This document shows positions 41,421 through 49,926 of a stretch of DNA of 64,000 bases, piece by piece. The DNA is from Pseudoxanthomonas sp. SE1 (GTDB lineage Bacteria > Pseudomonadota > Gammaproteobacteria > Xanthomonadales > Xanthomonadaceae). Every line of letters begins with the position of its first letter. Positions within the stretch are counted from its first letter, which is position 1. The DNA lies in NCBI RefSeq assembly GCF_029542205.1, contig NZ_CP113783.1, forward strand, positions 1,975,001 to 2,039,000, given 5' to 3'. Below the pieces are notes generated by a model. It ran no database searches, was not told the DNA's origin, and saw only the letters and a list, made by a program, of their open reading frames with translations. Position numbers and translations under genes: made by a program.

Positions 41421-42044
41421 ATGCTCCGCACCGCACGCCTAGCCGTCCTCGCCACTGCCTTGCTCGCCACCAGTGCCTTTGCCGGTGCACGCGATGAACT
41501 GAAGACCTTCACCACCGGCCTGAAAGGCCTGGATGGCCAGTTCACCCAGAAGGTCTACGACGGCGGCGGCAAGCTCAAGGAAAGCTCCAGCGGTCGCGTG
41601 GCCTTGTCCGCGCCGCGCCTGTTCCGATGGGAATACAACAAGCCCTACGAACAATTGATCGTGGCCGACGGCAAGCAGGTGTGGGTCTACGATCCCGATC
41701 TGCAGCAGGCCACCGTGCGCGAGCAGGGCATCGAGGAAGAAAACAGTCCGCTGGCCGCACTGATCGATCCCGGCAAGCTGGACCAGCAGTTCAAGGTCGC
41801 CGAAGCCGCAGGGCAGGGTGGCGTGCAGTGGCTGACGCTCACGCCGAAGCAGGAAGGCGATGCCAGTTTCCAGACCGCACGGCTCGCTTTCACCGGCGGC
41901 ACGCTGGTAAAGATGGAGGTGAAGGACGCCGTCGGCCAGCGCACCGAGATCGACTTCTCCGGCTGGAAGCGCAACCCGGCGTTCGCAGCCGGCACCTTCA
42001 AGTACACACCCGCAAAGGGCGTGGACGTGGTCGGTGGTCCCTGA
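41421..42044 (+). CDS. lolA: Outer-membrane lipoprotein carrier LolA
   Basis: LolA is the periplasmic chaperone that carries lipoproteins from LolCDE to LolB. The 207-residue protein has a signal peptide (cleavage after TSAFA) and the family motifs LKGLDGQFTQKVYDGGGKLK and PRLFRWEYNKPYEQLIVADG. The second ATG (MLRTARLAV) was chosen, giving a standard signal peptide. The ATG eight codons earlier would add MPFIPEHT. It lies between ftsK and rarA, the conserved order in gammaproteobacteria. Confidence 0.94.
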   Translation: MLRTARLAVLATALLATSAFAGARDELKTFTTGLKGLDGQFTQKVYDGGGKLKESSSGRVALSAPRLFRWEYNKPYEQLIVADGKQVWVYDPDLQQATVREQGIEEENSPLAALIDPGKLDQQFKVAEAAGQGGVQWLTLTPKQEGDASFQTARLAFTGGTLVKMEVKDAVGQRTEIDFSGWKRNPAFAAGTFKYTPAKGVDVVGGP

Positions 42045-42080
42045 CCGTTCCATCAAGCGAGTTCCGACTGGCCGCGACGT

Positions 42081-42086
42081 TACAAT
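42081..42086 (+). promoter_or_regulatory. -10 element of a probable leaderless rarA promoter
   Basis: TACAAT is followed by five bases and the GTG start of rarA, with no ribosome-binding site. It lies downstream of the lolA stop. Confidence 0.4.
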
Positions 42087-42091
42087 GACGC

Positions 42092-43459
42092 GTGGCCAGG
42101 ACACGCACCCCGCTTGAACCGCAGACCGACCTGCTGAGCATCGACACCGATGCGCTGCGGCCGCTGGCAGAGCGCATGCGGCCGCGCACGCTGGATGACA
42201 TGGTGGGCCAGCGCCGACTGCTGGCGCCGGGCAGCGCGCTGCGTCGCGCGGTGGAATCCGGCCATGTGCACTCGATGATCCTGTGGGGGCCGCCCGGCTG
42301 TGGCAAAACCACGCTGTCCCTGTTGCTGGCGCGTTATGCGGACGCCGAGTTCAAGGCGATCTCCGCGGTGCTGTCCGGGTTGCCCGAGGTGCGCCAGGTA
42401 CTCGCCGAAGCCGCGCAGCGCTTCGCTGGCGGACGGCGGACGGTGCTGTTCGTGGATGAGGTGCACCGGTTCAACAAGGCGCAGCAGGATGCATTCCTGC
42501 CGCACATCGAACGCGGCACGATCATCTTCGTCGGCGCGACCACCGAGAATCCTTCGTTCGAACTGAACTCGGCACTGCTGTCCCGCTGCCGTGTGCACGT
42601 GATGGAAGCCGTTTCGCCCGATGACATCCGGCACGCGCTGCAGGCCGCCCTGGATGACGCGGAGCATGGACTCGGCGGACTCGGGCTGCAGGTCGATGAT
42701 GCCGCGCTGCTCGAGATCGCCACCGCAGCGGATGGCGATGTGCGGCGCGCGCTCACCCTGCTGGAAATCGCCGCCGAGCTGGCAGCCGACGAAGGCGGGC
42801 GCATCACGCCGCAGACGCTGGTGCAGGTGCTGGCCGACCGGACGCGCCGCTTCGACAAGGGTGGCGAGCAGTTCTACGACCAGATCTCCGCGCTCCACAA
42901 GTCGGTGCGCAGTTCCAATCCCGACGGCGCGGTGTATTGGCTGGCACGCATGCTCGATGGGGGGTGCGATCCGGCCTATCTGGCGCGACGGATGACGCGC
43001 ATGGCGGTGGAAGACATCGGCCTGGCCGATCCGCGCGCCCTGCAGATGGCGATCGACGCCTGGGATACCTACGAACGGCTTGGCAGTCCGGAAGGCGACC
43101 TTGCGCTCGCGCAACTGGTGATCTATCTGGCCAGCACCGCCAAATCCAATGCGGGCTACATGGCGTTCAATGCCGCCAAGCGCGATGTGCGCGAGTACGG
43201 CACGCAGGACGTGCCGCTGCACCTGCGCAATGCGCCTACCAGACTGATGAAGGAACTGGGCTACGGTACCGGTTACCAGTATGACCACGATGCTGCCGGC
43301 GGCATCGCACTGGACCAGACGGCATTCCCCGATGCGATGGGGGAGCGGGTCTACTATGCCCCCGTCGAGCGCGGCCTCGAGATCAAGCTCAAGGAAAAGC
43401 TCGACCGCCTGCGTGAGGCGCGCCATCGGGCGCGAACGCAGGCAGGGCGCGACGAATGA
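42092..43459 (+). CDS. rarA: Replication-associated recombination protein A (MgsA/RarA)
   Basis: This AAA+ ATPase of the RarA/WRNIP1 family acts at stalled forks. The 455-residue protein shows the family opening LAERMRPRTLDDMVGQRRLL, Walker A LWGPPGCGKTTLSLLLARY, Walker B TVLFVDEVHRFNKAQQDAFL, and the tetramerisation domain with DQISALHKSVRSSNPDGAVY. The GTG start follows a TACAAT hexamer by five bases, suggesting leaderless translation. crcB follows 25 bases later. Confidence 0.94.
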   Translation: MARTRTPLEPQTDLLSIDTDALRPLAERMRPRTLDDMVGQRRLLAPGSALRRAVESGHVHSMILWGPPGCGKTTLSLLLARYADAEFKAISAVLSGLPEVRQVLAEAAQRFAGGRRTVLFVDEVHRFNKAQQDAFLPHIERGTIIFVGATTENPSFELNSALLSRCRVHVMEAVSPDDIRHALQAALDDAEHGLGGLGLQVDDAALLEIATAADGDVRRALTLLEIAAELAADEGGRITPQTLVQVLADRTRRFDKGGEQFYDQISALHKSVRSSNPDGAVYWLARMLDGGCDPAYLARRMTRMAVEDIGLADPRALQMAIDAWDTYERLGSPEGDLALAQLVIYLASTAKSNAGYMAFNAAKRDVREYGTQDVPLHLRNAPTRLMKELGYGTGYQYDHDAAGGIALDQTAFPDAMGERVYYAPVERGLEIKLKEKLDRLREARHRARTQAGRDE

Positions 43460-43484
43460 CCTCCCCATAGACGGAAGACGACCG

Positions 43485-43898
43485 ATGCCGGCACACGCTG
43501 CACTCTGGTGGCAACAACTTGTGCTGGTGATGGCCGGCGGCGCCCTGGGTGCGGCGGCACGCTTCTGGCTTGGGGGCGCGCTGCTGCGGCAACTCGGAAC
43601 CGGATTTCCATGGGGCACGTTCGCCGTGAACATGATCGGTTCCTTCGCAGCGGGCTTTCTCGCCATCTGGCTGGAAGGGCGTGGGCCTTCCGCACTGTAC
43701 TGGCGCGCGTTCCTGCTCGTCGGGGTGCTGGGCGCGTTGACCACGTACTCGGCACTGATGGTGGAGTGCCTGTTGTTCGCGCGGACGGAACGCCAAGGCA
43801 TGGCGTTGGGCTATCTGGCGGTCACCCTGCTCACCGGATTGCTCCTGGTGTGGCTTGGCGCACGCCTCGCCGATACGGTACGCGCGCCGGCTTGGTAG
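43485..43898 (+). CDS. crcB: Fluoride exporter CrcB (Fluc)
   Basis: CrcB/Fluc is a small dual-topology fluoride channel. The 137-residue protein has four membrane helices with the family signatures GGALGAAARFWLGGALL, GTFAVNMIGSFAAGFL (pore Asn and Na-site region) and GVLGALTTYSALMVE. The ATG has GGAAG about eight bases upstream. It follows rarA closely, and I saw no fluoride riboswitch in that short gap, so it is likely co-transcribed. The 203-bp gap after it holds the promoter region of the glycine-rich export cluster. Confidence 0.93.
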   Translation: MPAHAALWWQQLVLVMAGGALGAAARFWLGGALLRQLGTGFPWGTFAVNMIGSFAAGFLAIWLEGRGPSALYWRAFLLVGVLGALTTYSALMVECLLFARTERQGMALGYLAVTLLTGLLLVWLGARLADTVRAPAW

Positions 43899-44101
43899 CG
43901 CCCACAACGCCGACGACTGCTGCGGCCGGCCAACGATCCCTTTATATGACGCTTCCGCTTTGCGAGCGGACGAGCGGCGCGATCGCGAACGAAAATTTAA
44001 CGCACCCAGCGGACAGGACTAACGATTGCCATGCAAATGTGACCCGCGTCGCTTTTTAGGGGCTTCCCCTGGGTCCCGGAGCGACCACAAGGAGACTCAA
44101 C

Positions 44102-45628
44102 ATGTGCATTCGCAAGACACTGATCGCATCGGCGGTACTGCTGGCGCTCGGCACGACGGGACAGGCATTCGCGCAACAGACCAACAACGAGAGCGGACGT
44201 GGGGACGACATTCTGGTCAACCTCGCCGCGGACATGAGCAACAACAGCACCAACACGGACAACAGCGACAACTCTGACAATTCGGACAACTCTGACAATT
44301 CCGACCACAGCGACAACAGCACTCACGACGGCGACAACCGCGACAATCGCGGCAGGGCGACTGCGGAAGGCTTTGGCTCGACAGCCGCCAACAATGGCAG
44401 CACAGCGACTTCAACATTCTCCAACTCATTCAACCACAGCAAGGCCGTGGCCGAAACGAAGCTGATCGGCGCCGTTTCGGGCGTGACCGTGCACGACATC
44501 GGCAACGTCGCCAAGAACTGGGGCGACGCGAACGGTGGTGACGGTGGCGAGGGTGGCGCGGGCTATGGTGGCAAGGGCTACGGCGGCAGCGCTGCGGGCG
44601 GCACCGGCAACGGCGGCGGCGGCGGCGATGGCGGCGACGGCGGCAATGGCGGTAGCGGTGGGAGCGCCAACAACGGCAGCGCGACCGCGGGCGATTCGTC
44701 CAATGGCAGCGCCAGCATCGGCGACGCGACGGCCGGCAACGGCGGCCGTGGCGGCAACACCGACGATACCCGCGGCGCCAACGGCGGCGACGGCCAGGGC
44801 TGGGGCGGCGATGGCAAGGGCTATGCCGGTGACGGCAAGGGCTATGGCGGCGATGGTGACGGCGACGGTGGGCACGGTGGTGGCGCCAGCGGCGCGTCCG
44901 GCGGCGATGCCGGCAGTGCCAGCGGCGATACGGGCTCCATCGCGGGCGCATCCGGCGGTGATGCAGGTGCCGGCAGCGGTGACTCGCGCGAACGTGGCGC
45001 AGGCAACGGTTCCAGCGGCGACGGCACCGCAACAGGCGGCGCGGGCACCTCGGGCGACGCGACGTCGACCGGCGGCGCCAGTTCGGCCACCGCGGGCGCG
45101 GGCACCAGCGGTGATGGCACCGGTACGGGCGGTTCAGGCTCCGGCACTGGCGGTGCGGGCGACGGCGCGGGCGGCGATGCGACCGGCACCGGCGGCGCAG
45201 GCTCCGGCATGGGCGGCGCGGGCGGCACGCTGACGGCGACCGCAGGCGACGGCGGCGATGGTGGCGATGCCAGCAATGGCGATGCCAGCAACGGCAGCGC
45301 GTCCTCCACCGCCAGCAATGGCGATGCGACAGCCGGCAACGGCGCAAGCGGCGCGGTCGGTGCGACCGGGGGTGCCGGTGGCGTCGGCAACGGAGGCGAC
45401 GGCAATGGCGGTGACGGCAATGGTGGCGTCGGCAACGGCGCAACCGGTGGTGCCGGCGGCGCGGGCGGTTCCGTCGCAGTCGATGCGGGTGCGTTCGACA
45501 TGTCGAACAACATGACGAGCGTCGGGCAGTCGGCGGCCGGCATCATGGTGGCGGCGCAGAACAGTGGCATGGCCTCGCTGATCCAGCAGGGCATCACCGT
45601 TCAAGCCAACCTGACCGTAGGCCCATAA
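44102..45628 (+). CDS. Secreted very glycine-rich protein, Fap-like fibre candidate
   Basis: The 508-residue protein has a Sec signal peptide (cleavage after residue 24), an Asp-Asn-Ser repeat tract (about residues 53-72) and a conserved-looking segment (SFNHSKAVAETKLIGAVSGV, near 110-130). About 310 residues made mostly of Gly, Ala, Asp, Ser and Thr follow. The C-terminal module (FDMSNNMTSVGQSAAGIMVA, then SLIQQGITVQANLTV) resembles the ends of Fap-type amyloid or adhesin proteins. AAGGAGA precedes the ATG. It heads a cluster with a C39 peptidase and a FapF-like barrel, so it is the best candidate for the exported fibre or matrix protein. The function is inferred; the composition is seen. 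Confidence 0.75.
   Translation: MCIRKTLIASAVLLALGTTGQAFAQQTNNESGRGDDILVNLAADMSNNSTNTDNSDNSDNSDNSDNSDHSDNSTHDGDNRDNRGRATAEGFGSTAANNGSTATSTFSNSFNHSKAVAETKLIGAVSGVTVHDIGNVAKNWGDANGGDGGEGGAGYGGKGYGGSAAGGTGNGGGGGDGGDGGNGGSGGSANNGSATAGDSSNGSASIGDATAGNGGRGGNTDDTRGANGGDGQGWGGDGKGYAGDGKGYGGDGDGDGGHGGGASGASGGDAGSASGDTGSIAGASGGDAGAGSGDSRERGAGNGSSGDGTATGGAGTSGDATSTGGASSATAGAGTSGDGTGTGGSGSGTGGAGDGAGGDATGTGGAGSGMGGAGGTLTATAGDGGDGGDASNGDASNGSASSTASNGDATAGNGASGAVGATGGAGGVGNGGDGNGGDGNGGVGNGATGGAGGAGGSVAVDAGAFDMSNNMTSVGQSAAGIMVAAQNSGMASLIQQGITVQANLTVGP
44267..44302 (+). repeat. Tandem 18-bp repeat encoding Asp-Asn-Ser units
   Basis: Two adjacent copies of GACAACTCTGACAATTCG differ only in the last base and encode DNSDNS. 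They lie inside the glycine-rich gene and could change copy number by slippage. Confidence 0.8.
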
Positions 45629-45745
45629 GCGTTCCGCAGTGTCCTGGCCCGGCCGGGCCAGGCACGCCGCGTGGACGCAGGCGTCCCGCTTCACGGCGGG
45701 ACGCCCCACGGCTGCGCGATGGACGCATGGCAAGGGAGACTGACC

Positions 45746-46168
45746 ATGCACACGCACCAACAGGCCGGGTTGCGCATCGCAACCTGGGGACTGCTCATTC
45801 TCGCCTTCGGTGCCGCAGCGGAAGACAACGCCGTTGCGCGCGCCGGATGGACGCCCGCCATCACGTTCGAGACATCGGTTCCGGACGTCCCGGTCGTGGC
45901 CGTCAGCGAACTGGGACGCGCGGTCGCGGTGGACCGGCTGTCCGCCCTGCGAGGCGGCGACAGCAGCCAGACCGAGAACCTCATCGATGTGGACGGCTCC
46001 GTGGATGGCAACACGGCGCACCACATCACCAGTGGAACCAACAGCATCGCTGACGGCGCATTCGGCAACGCCAGCGGCATCAACACGGTCATCCAGAACA
46101 CGGGCAGCAACGTGCTGATCCAGAACGCGATGATCGTGACCGTCGATTTCGCCGGCGGACCGCAATGA
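45746..46168 (+). CDS. Small exported protein with an LSALRGG motif
   Basis: I do not recognise a named family. The 140-residue product has an N-terminal signal or membrane segment (residues ~8-25), then VAVDRLSALRGG ending at residue 71, then an Asn/Asp/Ser-rich part (DVDGSVDGNTAHHITSGTNS) ending NVLIQNAMIVTVDF. Leu at -7, Leu at -4 and GG at -2/-1 resemble a double-glycine cleavage site for C39 peptidases. The next gene encodes a C39-type peptidase and overlaps this stop (ATGA). A substrate or minor-subunit role is inferred. AGGGAG precedes the ATG. Confidence 0.68.
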   Translation: MHTHQQAGLRIATWGLLILAFGAAAEDNAVARAGWTPAITFETSVPDVPVVAVSELGRAVAVDRLSALRGGDSSQTENLIDVDGSVDGNTAHHITSGTNSIADGAFGNASGINTVIQNTGSNVLIQNAMIVTVDFAGGPQ

Positions 46169-46869
46169 AACACCACGGGTGGCAGCATCGATGGCCGCGA
46201 TGTGCCGCGGTCGCTTGTGCGTTCGCCGTGCTCGGCGGTGCGTCGGCGGCTACCAGCGACGTCCGCGTGCCGGGCAGCAACTACAGCGTCCGCGTGACCA
46301 GCCTGAAGGAAGCACGGTTCAAGACGACGCTGCCGCAGCAGTACGATTTCAGTTGCGGCTCCGCGGCCACGGCCACGCTGCTGACCCATCAGTACGGGCA
46401 TCCGGTCAGCGAAGTGGATGTGTTCGTGCAGATGTACAACAACGGCGACCAGGCGCGTATCCGCAAGGAAGGCTTCTCGCTGCTGGACATGCGTCGCTAC
46501 CTGCGCTCCAAAGGGTACGAAGCCGATGGCTTCGAACTGCCGCTGGACAAGCTGCAGCAGGAGAACGTACCCGCGATCGTACTGCTCAACGATCGCGGCT
46601 ACCGGCACTTCGTCGTCGTCAAGGGCCTGCGCGATGGTCGCGTGCTGCTGGGCGATCCCGCGCGCGGCACGCGCGCGATGCCGCGCTCGCGCTTCGAGGC
46701 GTTGTGGGACAACCGGGTGATGTTCGTCGTGCACAACCAGCGGGAACGCGCCCGCTTCAACCAGGCCCGCGACTGGCAGACCGCACCTCCGGCGCCACTC
46801 GACATGGGAATCCAGCGCGACGGCCTGCGCAACGTCACCGTGCCCAGGCGCGGTCCGGGAGACATCTGA
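46165..46869 (+). CDS. Exported C39-family cysteine peptidase (FapD-like)
   Basis: The 234-residue protein has a signal peptide and a bacteriocin-processing-type C39 peptidase domain. The predicted catalytic Cys64 is in QQYDFSCGSAATATLL, His148 in GYRHFVVVKG and Asp164 in LLGDPARG, so the triad is complete. No ABC transporter domain is attached, as in FapD of the Pseudomonas Fap amyloid system. The start overlaps the preceding small gene. Its likely substrates are the two neighbouring small proteins that carry RGG sites; this is inferred, not shown. Confidence 0.82.
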   Translation: MKHHGWQHRWPRCAAVACAFAVLGGASAATSDVRVPGSNYSVRVTSLKEARFKTTLPQQYDFSCGSAATATLLTHQYGHPVSEVDVFVQMYNNGDQARIRKEGFSLLDMRRYLRSKGYEADGFELPLDKLQQENVPAIVLLNDRGYRHFVVVKGLRDGRVLLGDPARGTRAMPRSRFEALWDNRVMFVVHNQRERARFNQARDWQTAPPAPLDMGIQRDGLRNVTVPRRGPGDI

Positions 46870-46870
46870 C

Positions 46871-47374
46871 ATGGACAGGATCAGGCAGGGCGTCTGCCGC
46901 GGCACGGTCATGCTGGCCGTGCTGCTGGTGCCTGTTGGCGCGCGGGGGCAGGGTGGAGAGTTGGGCACTGACTGGCAGCCCGTCGATCCCGCGCGTCTCG
47001 CCGAGATGCGCGGTGGCTTCCAGATGCCCTCGGGCATGATGCTGTCGTTCGGCATCGAGCGCGTCGTCTTCCTCAACGGCGAGCTGACGGCGCGCATCGC
47101 CGTGCAGGTTCCGGACGTGGCGCGCATCACACCGGACCAGGCGCAGGCGCTGGCCGATTTCAATCGCGGACTGGTGGTGCAGATCGGCACCGGCAATCAC
47201 TTCGACCCCGCGCAGGCCGGCGGCGGGCTGGTGATCCAGAACACGCTGGATGACCAGGATATCCGCACGGTCACCCGTATCGACGTGGGCGTCGACACGC
47301 TGGGGGCCTACCAGGCCCTCAACGCCAATGGCGCGCTCACGGATGCGCTCATCCGCGCGCCCGGCGGCCCGTGA
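46871..47374 (+). CDS. Small exported protein with an LAEMRGG motif
   Basis: The 167-residue product has a signal peptide followed by VDPARLAEMRGG ending at residue 49. A beta-rich part with MLSFGIERVVFLNGELTARI and GGGLVIQNTLDDQDIRTVTR comes next. The family is not recognised. The RGG site has the same spacing of hydrophobic residues as in the small protein two genes upstream, and both proteins contain an I/LIQN segment. The gene starts one base after the C39 peptidase stop. It is probably another component or substrate of the same export system. Confidence 0.68.
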   Translation: MDRIRQGVCRGTVMLAVLLVPVGARGQGGELGTDWQPVDPARLAEMRGGFQMPSGMMLSFGIERVVFLNGELTARIAVQVPDVARITPDQAQALADFNRGLVVQIGTGNHFDPAQAGGGLVIQNTLDDQDIRTVTRIDVGVDTLGAYQALNANGALTDALIRAPGGP

Positions 47375-47429
47375 CGCAGGTACAAGGCCGGGATTACCGC
47401 GACACACGCACCAGAACAAGGGGAACATC

Positions 47430-48941
47430 ATGAAAGGGACGTCTCTGATAGAAGTTGCGCCGCTGGCACTTGCAGTCGGCCTGGGCGTGCATGCGGGCCA
47501 GGCGAGAGCACAGGAGCCGATGATGCCGGCGCCTCAACCGCCGCCGTTGCCGGCGCAGCCTTACGAGATCACGGCCGATGCGCGGCTGGATGCGTTGCAG
47601 CGCCAACTCAATGAGCAGACGCAGCGGCTGCAGGCCATGCGTGACGCCATGCAGGCGCAGGAGCAGCAGATCTTCAATCTGCAGAATGCGCTCAACGAAG
47701 AAATCCTCGCCAATGCGCGCGCGCGTGGCGCGCCTGCACCGGTGATCGTGCCCGCGCTGAACCAGGCGCCGACCTTCCGCGATTCCCCGCCGCCGGCGCA
47801 GACCTACATCGTGACCGGTCCGGCACCTCAGGCAACCCCGCAGGTGCCGTCGGGTACCGACGGCGCGCGCACGGGCACGCAGGTCGCGCAGTCAGGTTCC
47901 GCACAGGGCACCTCACCGCCTGCGAGCCAGCAGGCAGACACGCAGGCGCCGCAACGGGTGGGACAGGCACCGGAAAGCGATTCGCGGCCACCCGAGGTCG
48001 CGCAGATATTCGATCAGCCCGGCGTGCTGACACCCAAGGGCAAGATGGTGCTTGAGCCGTCGCTGCAGTACGGCTACTCGGCCAACGATCGTGTCGCGCT
48101 GGTGGGCTACACCATCATTCCCGCCATCCTGATCGGCCTGATCGATGTGCGGCAGGTGAAGACCACCACCGCTGTGGCCACGCTCACCGGGCGCTATGGC
48201 CTCAGCCGACGCATGGAAGTCGAAGCAAAGCTGCCCTACGTCTACATCCATAGCGATACGGTCAGCCGCGAGATCTTCACCGGTTCCGCCCAGGACCGCG
48301 TGTTCAATGCGCGCGGCAGCGGAATCGGTGACGTGGAAGTTACCGGCCGCTACCAGCTCAACCGGGGTGCGGCCGACAAGCCGTTCTACATCGCATGGCT
48401 GCGCTACAAGAGCCGCACGGGCCGCGACCTGTTCGAGGTCGTCACCGACTGCGTGACGCGCTGCGTGGCCAATACCACCGGTACCGGCCTGCCGCTCGAC
48501 CTGCCCACCGGCAGCGGTTTCAATTCGCTGCAACCCGGCGTCACCTGGCTGTACCCTTCGGATCCTGTCGTGTTCTTCGGCAGCCTCAGCTACCTGCACA
48601 ACTTCAAGCGCAGTGACGTCTCACGTCGCGTGCTGGGCGGGCAGACCGAATTCCTGGGCGATATCAAGGCCGGAGACATCCTGGGCTTCAACCTCGGCAT
48701 GGGCCTGGCGCTCAACGAGAAGGCGGCCATCAGCATCGGCTACGACCAGAGCATCGTCGACAAGACCGAGCAGGATGGGGAAGAGGTCGCCGGTGCGGTG
48801 CGCACGACACTGGGGACCCTGCTGCTGGGGGGGACCTACCGCTTCAGCGACCGTATGTCGCTGAACGTCGCGCTGGGCGTGGGCGTCACCCGCGACACGC
48901 CGGACGTGACCTTCACGGCGCGCCTGCCGATCAACTTCTGA
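47430..48941 (+). CDS. Outer-membrane beta-barrel with coiled-coil N-domain (FapF-like)
   Basis: The 503-residue protein has a signal peptide and a coiled coil at about residues 45-95 (RLDALQRQLNEQTQRLQAMR). A Pro/Gln/Ser-rich linker to about residue 190 leads to a ~310-residue beta-barrel starting GVLTPKGKMVLEPSLQYGYS and ending in a C-terminal Phe (ARLPINF), the outer-membrane insertion signal. This is the layout of FapF, the trimeric pore that secretes Fap amyloid subunits with its coiled coil as a gate. AGGGG precedes the ATG. It is the last gene of the cluster. Confidence 0.82.
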   Translation: MKGTSLIEVAPLALAVGLGVHAGQARAQEPMMPAPQPPPLPAQPYEITADARLDALQRQLNEQTQRLQAMRDAMQAQEQQIFNLQNALNEEILANARARGAPAPVIVPALNQAPTFRDSPPPAQTYIVTGPAPQATPQVPSGTDGARTGTQVAQSGSAQGTSPPASQQADTQAPQRVGQAPESDSRPPEVAQIFDQPGVLTPKGKMVLEPSLQYGYSANDRVALVGYTIIPAILIGLIDVRQVKTTTAVATLTGRYGLSRRMEVEAKLPYVYIHSDTVSREIFTGSAQDRVFNARGSGIGDVEVTGRYQLNRGAADKPFYIAWLRYKSRTGRDLFEVVTDCVTRCVANTTGTGLPLDLPTGSGFNSLQPGVTWLYPSDPVVFFGSLSYLHNFKRSDVSRRVLGGQTEFLGDIKAGDILGFNLGMGLALNEKAAISIGYDQSIVDKTEQDGEEVAGAVRTTLGTLLLGGTYRFSDRMSLNVALGVGVTRDTPDVTFTARLPINF

Positions 48942-48951
48942 TCACCCCGCG

Positions 48952-49326
48952 TCAGCCGGCGCGGCCCTGCCACCACAGCCACACGGCCGCCGCCAGCATC
49001 AGCCACTCGGTGAGCGCCAGTGCGAGTGTGGTGGTTTCCACCGGCCACCAGCGCAGCAGCGCGAGGCTGCGGTAAAGTACGATGGGCACGTACAGCGCCA
49101 TCGCCAGTACCAGCCCCGTGCGCATCTGCTGGGTCCAGGCGAACCACGCGAACAGGAACGCCAGGCCCAACTGCAGGCCGCCGTAGATCGTCAGGTATTC
49201 CGTCTGCCCGGACCGGGTGAGCGTGGCGTAGCCCACCGCCGCGGCGGTGCGCGCCGGCGCCAGCGTGCACCAAGCCGCGAGCAACAGGTAGGCCATCGCA
49301 TTGAGGTAAAGATAGACCGAGGTCAT
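48952..49326 (-). CDS. Four-helix membrane protein, DUF4345-like
   Basis: The 124-residue protein has four hydrophobic helices, a pattern typical of the DUF4345 family (YLYLNAMAYLLLAAWCTLAP; YLTIYGGLQLGLAFLFAWFA). The function is unknown. It is convergent with the FapF-like gene (10-bp gap). Confidence 0.72.
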   Translation of the reverse strand: MTSVYLYLNAMAYLLLAAWCTLAPARTAAAVGYATLTRSGQTEYLTIYGGLQLGLAFLFAWFAWTQQMRTGLVLAMALYVPIVLYRSLALLRWWPVETTTLALALTEWLMLAAAVWLWWQGRAG

Positions 49327-49481
49327 CGCGCATCTCCGGGTCGTGGAATGTCGTTCTTGCAGGGTGGCCGGTTATGGCGCGGTGAACATGGGGAAAATCC
49401 GACGGAACGACGCGACATGGGCCGATCCCACGGCATTGCGCACCGGCGGATGCTGCAGGTCCCCATCCGCAGGAGCCTGCC

Positions 49482-49916
49482 ATGTCCCGGTCTTCGTCGT
49501 GCGCATGGCGCATCGTGCTGGCCTGCATCCTTGTCGCCGGTGGCTCGTCCACCTGGGGCAGTGACCCCATCCACAAGTGCCGGGGCGCGGACGGACAGCC
49601 GCATTACCAGGCCACGCCCTGTCCATCGACGCAACGCACGGAATGGGTACGCGACTATCCGCCGGATCCCCCGGCTCCCGCCGCGTCCGCCGCATCCGCA
49701 GTGCCGGCGACGGACAGTTCCCGTCCGCGCGCACGTACGGGAGCACGCCGTCAGAAGGCCTCGGCGCAGGGCACGGTCATCTCGATGCATCGCGATGCCG
49801 CCGCCTGCGAGCGTGCGAAGAAGGCCCGTGACCAGGCCTACGCGCGGCTGGGACTGAAGCGCGACTTTGCGGCGAGCCGCAAACTGGACGACCGTGTCAA
49901 CGATGCCTGCCGCTGA
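49482..49916 (+). CDS. Exported DUF4124-type protein
   Basis: The 144-residue product has a signal peptide and, directly after it, the short DUF4124 motif IHKCRGADGQPHYQATPCPS with two cysteines. An Ala/Pro/Ser-rich linker and a C-terminal helical part with RDAAACERAKKARDQAYARL follow. Such proteins are common and uncharacterised in xanthomonads. AGGAG precedes the ATG. It is convergent with hemN. Confidence 0.75.
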   Translation: MSRSSSCAWRIVLACILVAGGSSTWGSDPIHKCRGADGQPHYQATPCPSTQRTEWVRDYPPDPPAPAASAASAVPATDSSRPRARTGARRQKASAQGTVISMHRDAAACERAKKARDQAYARLGLKRDFAASRKLDDRVNDACR

Positions 49917-49926
49917 GAGTGGGCCC

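Noticed and set aside
43460..43484. Fluoride riboswitch before crcB
   Set aside because: Only 25 bases separate rarA and crcB, too short for the riboswitch, and no matching sequence is seen at the end of rarA.
44430..45443. Long Arg/His/Cys-rich frame on the minus strand of the glycine-rich gene
   Set aside because: It arises from reading GGC-rich repeats backwards; there is no start context, no homology, and the plus-strand product has a signal peptide and ribosome-binding site.
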